This document shows, piece after piece, positions 5,654-10,704 of a DNA stretch of 10,704 nt. The stretch spans positions 1 through 10,704 of the forward strand of contig CAJOQO010000302.1 in the NCBI GenBank assembly GCA_905236545.1, given 5' to 3'. The notes beneath the pieces are model-generated. The model searched no databases and had not been told where the DNA came from. It worked only from the letters and a program-made list of their open reading frames with translations. A program made the position numbers and the translations under genes. Each line of letters opens with the position of its first letter. Position 1 is the first letter of the stretch. The DNA comes from an uncultured Lachnospiraceae bacterium. GTDB lineage: Bacteria; Bacillota; Clostridia; Lachnospirales; Lachnospiraceae.

Positions 5654-7582
5654 TTACTTCTTCGCACGGAACTTGCGGCCAAGCTCCTTCGTGCACAGCT
5701 TCATCGCAGCGTCGACCACCTGATCCATATTATAATAACGGTAGGTTCCGAGCCTGCCGCCGAAGATCACATTCTTCTCCTGCTTCGCCAGCTCCACATA
5801 CTTCTGATACAGCTCCGTATTCGCCTCGTCATTGACCGGATAATACGGCTCCATCCCATCCTTCCATTCCTCGGAAAACTCCTTCGAGATCACCGTCCCC
5901 GGAATCTCATTGCCGGAAGCATCCTTTCCGAACTGGAACCACTTATGCTCAATGATCCGCGTCCAGGGAACCTCATGCCCGGTATAATTCACAACCGCAT
6001 TGCCCTGATAATTGTCCGTCTCCAGAACCTGCGTCTCAAACCGGACGGTGCGGTACTGCAGCTTTCCAAGCCGATAGTCAAAATACTCATCGATCGGACC
6101 CGTGAAGATCACCTTGCCGTAGCTGTCCGGATATCTCTTCTTATACTCCTGCCAGGGCATATTCAGCAGAACCGGAACGCCCGACAGAAGCTTCTGCATG
6201 ATCGCCGTATAGCCGGCCGTCGGGATCCCCTGGTAAGTGTCGGTGAAATAATTGTTGTCATAGGTGAAGCGCAGCGGCAGCCTCCGGATAATGAACGCCG
6301 GAAGCTCCCTGCAGTCTCTGCCCCACTGCTTCTCGGTGTAGTCCTTCACCAGCTTCTCATAGACATCGCGTCCCACCAGGGAGAGCGCCTGCTCCTCGAG
6401 ATTCTGCGGCTCCCCGATCCCCAGCTCATCGATCTGAGACTGAATCTTCGCCTTCGCCTCGTCCGGCGTCGTCACCCCCCACATCTTCGAAAAGGTATTC
6501 ATATTGAAGGGCAGGTTATACAGCTCGTCTTTGTATCTGGCAACCGGCGAATTCACATACTGATTGAACGGGGACAGGCGGTTCATGTATTTCCATACCC
6601 GCGTATTCGAGGTGTGGAAAATGTGCGCGCCGTATTTGTGTACGTTGATGCCGTTGATCTTCTCCGTATAGACATTTCCGCCGATATGATCTCTCTGGTC
6701 GATCACCGCGACGCTCTTGCCCGCCAGCCTCGCCTCCCTGGCGAAGATCGAGCCGAACAGTCCCGCGCCGACCACGAGATAGTCCACCCGCTTTCCCTGC
6801 TCGAGCAGTGCGCGGTCCTCCTCCAGCTTGCGGCTGTAGGAATACACACGGTCCGGCCGGTGCATATAGGCGTCGCACACCGTATCCGGATCGCCCTCCA
6901 TCAGCACCTCGCCGTGCTCCAGCCACAGAACATGGTCGCACAGATTCTTGACAGACTCGATATCGTGCGACACATACAGAAGCGTCGTACCGCCCGACAG
7001 CATATGGCGCATTCTCTCATTGCAGCGTTTGCGGAAATTCGCGTCGCCAACCGCCAGCACCTCGTCGCAGATCAGGATATCCGGATCCACCATGGTCGCC
7101 ACGGAAAAGCCAAGCCGCGCCTTCATACCGGAAGAATAATTCTTGATCGGAGAATTCAGGAAGTTTTCCAGCTCCGCGAACTCCACGATCTCGTCAAAAT
7201 GCTCTTCCATGAATTTTCTTGAGTGTCCGAGTACGGAACCATTCAGAAAGATGTTCTCCCGCGCTGTCATTTCCTGGTCGAAGCCCGCACCGAGCTCGAT
7301 CATCGGCGCGATCTGGCCGCGCACCTTCACCGTGCCCTTATACGGCTGCAGGATCCCGGTGATCGCCTTCAGCAGCGTACTCTTGCCCGAGCCGTTGGTT
7401 CCGATCAGGCCCCAGGATTCCCCCTTCTGCACATGGAGGTCGACATCCTTCAGCGCCAGGAACTCCTGAAACGTCAGCTCATGCTTCAGCCGCTTGATCG
7501 TATACTCCTTCAGGTTATCCACCTTGATGTTGCCAAGGTTGAACCGGATGGAAAGATGATCCACATCGATAATATTCGCCAT
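5654..7582 (-). CDS. glf: polysaccharide-export ABC ATPase fused to UDP-galactopyranose mutase
   Basis: One 642-residue frame encodes two complete cytosolic enzymes. Residues 1-245 form a Wzt/TagH-type ATPase: Walker A GTNGSGKST (61-69), signature YSSGMKAR (149-156), Walker B DILICDE (168-174) and H-loop YVSHD (203-207). After a charged helical linker (about 246-264), residues 265-642 form a full-length Glf that interconverts UDP-galactopyranose and UDP-galactofuranose. It has the FAD-binding GAGLFG (272-277), YTEKQWG (415-421) and GGRLGTYRYYNMD (608-620); R434, Y445 and R542 align by eye with known active-site residues. Glf takes the place where some Wzt proteins carry a glycan-binding domain. 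The ATG at 7582 has a good SD (AAAGGGAG). A GTG at 7654, overlapping the permease stop as GTGA, would add 24 residues but has weaker support. The gene lies directly after the permease gene, its likely membrane partner. Confidence 0.93.
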   Translation of the reverse strand: MANIIDVDHLSIRFNLGNIKVDNLKEYTIKRLKHELTFQEFLALKDVDLHVQKGESWGLIGTNGSGKSTLLKAITGILQPYKGTVKVRGQIAPMIELGAGFDQEMTARENIFLNGSVLGHSRKFMEEHFDEIVEFAELENFLNSPIKNYSSGMKARLGFSVATMVDPDILICDEVLAVGDANFRKRCNERMRHMLSGGTTLLYVSHDIESVKNLCDHVLWLEHGEVLMEGDPDTVCDAYMHRPDRVYSYSRKLEEDRALLEQGKRVDYLVVGAGLFGSIFAREARLAGKSVAVIDQRDHIGGNVYTEKINGINVHKYGAHIFHTSNTRVWKYMNRLSPFNQYVNSPVARYKDELYNLPFNMNTFSKMWGVTTPDEAKAKIQSQIDELGIGEPQNLEEQALSLVGRDVYEKLVKDYTEKQWGRDCRELPAFIIRRLPLRFTYDNNYFTDTYQGIPTAGYTAIMQKLLSGVPVLLNMPWQEYKKRYPDSYGKVIFTGPIDEYFDYRLGKLQYRTVRFETQVLETDNYQGNAVVNYTGHEVPWTRIIEHKWFQFGKDASGNEIPGTVISKEFSEEWKDGMEPYYPVNDEANTELYQKYVELAKQEKNVIFGGRLGTYRYYNMDQVVDAAMKLCTKELGRKFRAKK

Positions 7583-7588
7583 AAAGAC

Positions 7589-7649
7589 TCCCTTTGATCC
7601 GCCAGAAAGAAAACCTGGGATCCGTCCTGCAGATTCCCTTTGATCCGCC
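7589..7649. repeat. 15-bp direct repeat containing the ribosome-binding site
   Basis: TCCCTTTGATCCGCC occurs at 7589-7603 and 7635-7649, 46 bp apart. On the minus strand each copy reads GGCGGATCAAAGGGA. The left copy supplies the SD of the ATPase-Glf gene; the right copy gives a second SD-like sequence just inside the possible GTG-started extension. It occupies most of the 68-base gap between permease and ATPase-Glf. Confidence 0.7.
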
Positions 7650-7650
7650 G

Positions 7651-8439
7651 TCACAGGAACAGGACGAACCGGTTCTTATTCTTCTGGAACATGAACAGGC
7701 CGATCGCCAGCAGCAGAAATGCCCAGATCCATCCGCCGATCATCAGTCTTGGTCCCGGCATCCTGCCATGCAGCGCGATATCGCGGAACTGGAAAATGTA
7801 ATAGTACATCGGATTAAATACCTTCACGAATACCTGCAGCGCGACCGGCAGCCGCTCGATCGGATAGAACAGGGCGGACAGATACATCCACGCCGTGCAG
7901 ATCGCGTGATAGATATACTCAATATCGCGGAAGAACACATTCATCTCCGCGAGCCAGAAGCTGACTCCCAGCGTGAAGATATACAGCTGAACCAGAATCA
8001 CCGGCAGATAGAGCAGCTGCCAGTGGAAGGGCGTCCGGGTAGCGATCATGACGATGAAAAATGCGCCGAAGGAGAAGATCGTGTCGACGAAGATGCTCGA
8101 CACCTTCGCGACTGTGAAGATGTACTTCGGAATATAGGTCTTCTTCATGAGCGCCGCATTGGCGGTCACACTCTTCAGGCCGTTCATCGTACCGGTCTTC
8201 ATGAACTCAAACAGCGTCCGGCCGCAGAGCAGGTAGATCGGGTAATTCTCGATGTTCTTCTTAAACATCGAGGAGAACACGACTGTCAGAACGATCATGA
8301 TCAGCAGAGGATTCAGCACGCTCCACACATACCCCAGAAAGCTTCTGCGGTACTTCAGCTTGATGTCGCGCTTGATCAGCTCGAGCAGAAGGTCTTTATA
8401 TTTTACAAATGTCCGCAGCCGGAATTCCAAATTATTCAT
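7651..8439 (-). CDS. polysaccharide / teichoic acid ABC transporter permease (Wzm/TagG family)
   Basis: The 262-residue ABC-2-type permease has the family's N-terminal amphipathic segment (LLLELIKRDIKLKYRRSFLGYVWS, about 17-40, given here as a range with its key basic residues) and about six membrane spans (roughly 40-58, 66-82, 108-133, 141-163, 177-193 and 232-251). It would form the membrane channel for a lipid-linked glycan, driven by the ATPase half of the next gene. I chose the ATG at 8439 because MNNLEFRLRTFVKYKDLLLE matches the usual beginning of this family; its GGAGAG lies about 11 bases upstream. An upstream ATG at 8508 has GGAG at 4 bases but would add 23 atypical residues and overlap the preceding gene by 35 bases. 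The stop overlaps a GTG of the downstream frame. Confidence 0.92.
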   Translation of the reverse strand: MNNLEFRLRTFVKYKDLLLELIKRDIKLKYRRSFLGYVWSVLNPLLIMIVLTVVFSSMFKKNIENYPIYLLCGRTLFEFMKTGTMNGLKSVTANAALMKKTYIPKYIFTVAKVSSIFVDTIFSFGAFFIVMIATRTPFHWQLLYLPVILVQLYIFTLGVSFWLAEMNVFFRDIEYIYHAICTAWMYLSALFYPIERLPVALQVFVKVFNPMYYYIFQFRDIALHGRMPGPRLMIGGWIWAFLLLAIGLFMFQKNKNRFVLFL

Positions 8440-8473
8440 CAGCTCATCATCTCTCCAATGATACAGGGCACAG

Positions 8474-10162
8474 TCAATTCGAGGTCTCCGGGACAGTCTC
8501 CGGGACATAATTCTCCAGCTTCGAATAGTCCAGAACGATCACCGGGCAGACCGACAGATTCGCATCCGTCACATCATCCCCATAAAGAACCAGATTGCCC
8601 TTCGCAGTCATGTAAACAGCGCTCTCCAGATCCCGGCCCGGCGTACGCATCCACATATCCACGCCCGGAGCCTTCAGGATGTCCCCGTCGATGTACGACT
8701 GCATCTCCTCCACACTCAGAATCGTAATGATGTCCTTCGTCTTATCCTTCAGCGCAGTTCCGTATTTCGGGTTCAGGGACGAACCGGACTCCTGCTCCAC
8801 AAGCGCTTTCCGCTCCGCCTCCGTAAACTCCGCATTCAGCGCAGTATCGTTCAGGTATGCGCGAAGAGAAGAAGATTTCCACGAAGCATCCGCCTCTTCT
8901 GATTCTGATTCCTTCACAGAATCGCTTTCCGCCGCAGGCTCAGCTTCCTCGGACTTTCCCTTGTCGGACTTTGCTTCATCGGACTGAGTTTCGCCCGTCT
9001 TTACTTCACTGTCCGGCCCGTTCTGCTCCGACTCGCGGGCATTCAGCTCCTCCATCGTCAGCTGCACGCCGTCATAGGACACATTGGAAAACGCCGTCTT
9101 CTCATCCGGTCCAAGGCAAACCAGCCGCAGCTTTGTACCATCCTTCTCCAGAACCTTCCATTTCAGATCAGAGAACGTCACAGAATTACCCGGCTGAGCA
9201 TTTTCAAAGAAATGCGCCTCATCCTGCTCCTTCTCAAGGCGAAACTGCTCCCGATAGTATTCATACTGCTTCCGGCTGTCCAGATAGTCCCCCAGTTTAT
9301 AGAACCGGCTGTAGGCGGACTGATAGAATCCCGCCTTCCCCTCGAGGCTCGCAACCAGATACGAAAAAAGGCCGCTCGAAACGACATACACGATCGCGCC
9401 CACAATCACAGCGAACACCACCAGCACCGTCCACCTGTGGCCGGATGTCTTCCTCGAGAACCTGACAACCTTCGCGTCAGCCTGCGCCTTGAACGCCTCC
9501 GTCTCCCGAAGCATCTCATCGTAGCGGCTCAGAGAAGCCTGAAGATCCTCAACTGTCTTCTTCTTCTCACCCTTCTCTGTCTCCTCGCTATCCTCTGTCT
9601 TCTCGCTATCCTCTGCCTTCCTGCTATCCTCTGTCTTCTCGCTACCCTCTGTTTTCTTGCTATCTTCTCTATTATCTTGATTATCTTTGTTTTCAGAAGC
9701 CGTCTCTCCATCCGCGGAGGGCTTGTCCGCCTCAGCGCCAGAATGTTTTTCGGCTGCCTGACTTGCTTCTTTCAATTGCTCTCTGACCGTATCCTGCCGG
9801 TCACGGATCTCCTCGAGAAGCTGATCCAGCTCATCCGCAGCCTTGCTGTATTCATACTCATCCACAGCCGTCTTCAGATGCTGCTTCGCCCTCTCATAGT
9901 CTGTCCGGACCAGCTGGTCTTCCGCTTCATCGATTCCATCCAGACACACCTTCATCATCTCAGCGGCATCGGGATGTCCCGGAATCTGCTCAAGAAGCTC
10001 TATCGCCCTCGCAAAGTTCTCCAGGCGATACCTCGGATTCACGGCGCACTCATCCGACTCGATCAGCGTCACAACCCGCTTAGCGATCGACTCATCCGAC
10101 TCATACAGCGCACGCTTATTCTTTTTTGATTTCAGATAATCACCAAATCTTATCTTAGCCAT
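8474..10162 (-). CDS. single-pass membrane protein with TPR-like repeats and a DUF6273-like domain
   Basis: The 562-residue protein has a helical N-terminal half with repeat-like segments (about 47-135), a low-complexity Glu/Lys/Ser/Thr region (about 140-202), one membrane span (about 243-268) and an extracellular half. The outer part starts with a TPR-like SRFYKLGDYLDSRKQYEYY (285-303). It then has a domain resembling DUF6273: SDLKWKVLEKDG (331-342), SWKSSSLRAYLND (427-439), IITILSVEEM (478-487), and VCPVIVLD (538-545). An acidic insertion (about 376-426) splits this domain. I assign the domain from memory of Firmicute proteins and know no enzymatic role for it. Position ahead of the export genes suggests a scaffold or sensor for the polymer machinery, but that is inference. 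The ATG at 10162 has no clear SD. The C-terminus ends VPETVPETSN, from a 12-bp duplication. Confidence 0.8.
   Translation of the reverse strand: MAKIRFGDYLKSKKNKRALYESDESIAKRVVTLIESDECAVNPRYRLENFARAIELLEQIPGHPDAAEMMKVCLDGIDEAEDQLVRTDYERAKQHLKTAVDEYEYSKAADELDQLLEEIRDRQDTVREQLKEASQAAEKHSGAEADKPSADGETASENKDNQDNREDSKKTEGSEKTEDSRKAEDSEKTEDSEETEKGEKKKTVEDLQASLSRYDEMLRETEAFKAQADAKVVRFSRKTSGHRWTVLVVFAVIVGAIVYVVSSGLFSYLVASLEGKAGFYQSAYSRFYKLGDYLDSRKQYEYYREQFRLEKEQDEAHFFENAQPGNSVTFSDLKWKVLEKDGTKLRLVCLGPDEKTAFSNVSYDGVQLTMEELNARESEQNGPDSEVKTGETQSDEAKSDKGKSEEAEPAAESDSVKESESEEADASWKSSSLRAYLNDTALNAEFTEAERKALVEQESGSSLNPKYGTALKDKTKDIITILSVEEMQSYIDGDILKAPGVDMWMRTPGRDLESAVYMTAKGNLVLYGDDVTDANLSVCPVIVLDYSKLENYVPETVPETSN
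8484..8507. repeat. 12-bp perfect tandem duplication
   Basis: GTCTCCGGGACA occurs twice back to back (8484-8495 and 8496-8507). It encodes VPET-VPET near the C-terminus of the upstream protein and overlaps the possible upstream start of the permease. Both copies stay in frame. Confidence 0.85.
9566..9658 (-). repeat. 18-bp degenerate tandem repeat encoding an acidic/basic low-complexity segment
   Basis: Inside the DUF6273-like gene, units resembling CTCGCTATCCTCTGTCTT on the plus strand encode SEKTED-type hexapeptides (GSEKTED, SRKAED, SEKTED, SEETEK) at residues 169-199. The segment is cytoplasmic by the predicted topology and probably unstructured or extended. Confidence 0.7.
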
Positions 10163-10296
10163 ATTGAAACCAGGTATTCTAAGGATGTTCCCTTCATGGT
10201 TACTTCATCTGGTTTTATGCATATCATTCTACGCACAGGATCCTATGTGTATGATGCCACATGTATGATTCTCTCATCTGCTTCTATAACCAAGGT

Positions 10297-10325
10297 ATTC
10301 TACATGAGATACGGCCATTATGCAA
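10297..10325 (-). promoter_or_regulatory. candidate promoter for the export operon
   Basis: On the minus strand TTGCAT (10325-10320) and TAGAAT (10302-10297) are 17 bases apart. The -10 matches the vegetative consensus at five of six positions but the -35 at only three. Transcription would start near 10290, giving a leader of about 130 bases before the ATG at 10162. The TAGAATACC motif recurs at about 10173-10181 without a matching -35. Confidence 0.3.
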
Positions 10326-10330
10326 CTTTC

Positions 10331-10351
10331 CCGCCTTTTTTTGGCGGTTTT
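10331..10351 (+). terminator. weak intrinsic-terminator-like hairpin on the plus strand
   Basis: CCGCC, a 7-T loop and GGCGG are followed by TTTT, a terminator shape if read on the plus strand. The stem is only 5 bp. No supported plus-strand gene leads into it, so it may end antisense transcription. On the minus strand it lies just upstream of the candidate promoter and lacks a T-run. Confidence 0.3.
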
Positions 10352-10475
10352 ATCGCATGTTCGCGGGGACTTCCGGGCTTCTTTTTGTGCTTTTTATCAT
10401 CCCCGTTTCCCGGTCACGTATCTCTCCAGCCGTTTCTGTCAGATGATGGACGGATGTGGGATCAGACTTGCTTTG

Positions 10476-10502
10476 GGAAACGCTGATAGAATCAGTGTTT
10501 CC
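10476..10502 (+). repeat. 12-bp-stem hairpin with a G-U pair
   Basis: GGAAACGCTGAT (10476-10487) and ATCAGTGTTTCC (10491-10502) pair around an AGA loop. Plus-strand RNA has one G-U wobble and is otherwise fully paired; minus-strand RNA has an A-C mismatch at the same place. The stem therefore fits plus-strand RNA better, although all supported genes lie on the minus strand. CTTTG follows, which is not a strong terminator. Confidence 0.5.
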
Positions 10503-10517
10503 TTTGTGCATAATGCT

Positions 10518-10630
10518 TGAGATGTCTTACGGACGAATGTGGTAAACTGACTCGTCCTGTCCGTAAGGCCTGAGATTTCTTACACTCTGATAGGACGATC
10601 ATTCCAGAAGAATGATTCGCATTATCATTC
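10518..10630. repeat. cluster of overlapping, mutually exclusive inverted repeats
   Basis: CTTACGGAC (10526-10534) pairs with GTCCGTAAG (10559-10567). TCGTCCT (10552-10558) can pair with AGGACGA at 10592-10598, or its first six bases with GGACGA at 10531-10536. GAATGAT (10610-10616) can pair with ATCATTC on either side (10598-10604 or 10624-10630). A near-identical 13-mer, TGAGAT(G/T)TCTTAC, occurs at 10518-10530 and 10571-10583. Competing pairings of this kind are seen in attenuators and riboswitches, but I recognise no known RNA class. Confidence 0.45.
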
Positions 10631-10704
10631 ATGCGAGGTCATCCATGCTGCGATTCGCTTTGTCATTTATGCGAGGTCATCCACGCTGCGATTCGCTTTG
10701 TCAT
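10625..10704. repeat. 38-bp tandem repeat running off the window
   Basis: Two full units (10625-10662 and 10663-10700) and the first 4 bases of a third are visible. They differ at two positions (10630/10668 and 10646/10684). The core is ATGCGAGGTCATCCA followed by GCTGCGATTCGC. The units are directly adjacent with no spacers, so this is not a CRISPR array. Copy number cannot be judged because the array continues past the edge. Confidence 0.85.

Larger units (their letters stand above)
10492..10704 (-). other. chain of four micro-ORFs linked by ATGA overlaps
   Basis: Frames at 10663-10704, 10625-10666, 10599-10628 and 10492-10602 follow one another, each stop overlapping the next start as ATGA. 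They encode 13, 13, 9 and 36 residues. The first two peptides are MTKRIAAWMTSHK and MTKRIAAWMTSHE; the third is MIMRIILLE and the fourth begins MIVLSECKKSQALR. None has a clear SD, so any translation would depend on coupling from beyond the window edge. The first two overlaps follow from the 38-bp repeat. It may be real coupled leader translation, a decayed gene, or chance. Confidence 0.25.

Noticed and set aside
5945..7222. Long plus-strand open frame opposite the ATPase-Glf gene (425 codons)
   Set aside because: It is antisense to a gene with clear catalytic motifs, and its translation is Arg/Leu/His-rich with no recognisable domain. The long frames at 457-1692, 1797-2810, 4337-5407, 7594-8727 and 9212-10129 have the same explanation: codon bias of the real minus-strand genes.
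7583..7654. GTG at 7654 as the true start of the ATPase-Glf gene
   Set aside because: The ATG at 7582 has a well-placed SD and begins with the usual family N-terminus; the 24 extra residues look unlike coding sequence. It is kept only as an alternative.
10196..10486. 96-codon plus-strand frame in the upstream intergenic region
   Set aside because: It has no convincing SD and no domain, and runs through the T-rich terminator-like hairpin. Composition looks non-coding.
10625..10704. Possible CRISPR array
   Set aside because: The 38-bp units are adjacent with no unique spacers between them.

Overview
The window looks like a chromosomal segment from a moderately GC-rich Firmicute, most plausibly a clostridial or Lachnospiraceae-type gut or oral anaerobe. 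The evidence is the gene content: an LtaS-family sulfatase-fold enzyme, a CDP-glycerol glycerophosphotransferase, a TagG/Wzm-type exporter, and a protein with TPR-like 'LGDY.DS' repeats and a DUF6273-like domain. The taxonomic call is inference. All supported genes lie on the minus strand, so transcription runs from high to low coordinates.

In transcription order, 10704-10163 is a roughly 540-base leader or intergenic region. It holds a 38-bp tandem repeat that runs off the window edge, competing inverted repeats and a weak promoter candidate. Next come a single-pass membrane protein of unknown function (8474-10162), an ABC-2 polysaccharide export permease (7651-8439), a fused export ATPase + UDP-galactopyranose mutase (5654-7582), and a CDP-glycerol glycerophosphotransferase family protein (4289-5602). 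Close spacing suggests that these four form one operon. A gap of about 380 bases (3909-4288) follows, with an 11-bp-stem hairpin, a 17-bp tandem duplication and a 39-bp GATC-rich repeat array. The second block is an LtaS/GacH-like glycerol-phosphate transferase (1698-3908), a membrane-anchored GDPD-family phosphodiesterase (373-1533) and the start of an unidentified membrane protein (1-145). Two possible small ORFs (1540-1701 and 142-222) sit in the gaps of this block, each overlapping a neighbouring gene by 3 or 4 bases.

Together the genes read as a surface glycopolymer locus. The Glf half would make UDP-galactofuranose in the cytosol and the ABC transporter would export the glycan. The TagF/TagB-like enzyme would add polyol-phosphate from a CDP-activated donor inside the cell. 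The LtaS-like enzyme would transfer glycerol-phosphate outside the cell, and the GDPD-like enzyme could hydrolyse glycerophosphodiesters there. No galactofuranosyltransferase or priming enzyme is visible, so the locus must extend beyond the window or work with genes elsewhere.

The strongest unusual feature is the in-frame fusion of a complete Wzt/TagH-type ATPase to a complete UDP-galactopyranose mutase. The mutase occupies the place where some exporter ATPases carry a glycan-binding C-terminal domain. Other notable signals are the 38-bp repeat, whose units each encode the same 13-residue micro-ORF with ATGA stop/start overlaps, and the short direct repeats found at or near most gene junctions.
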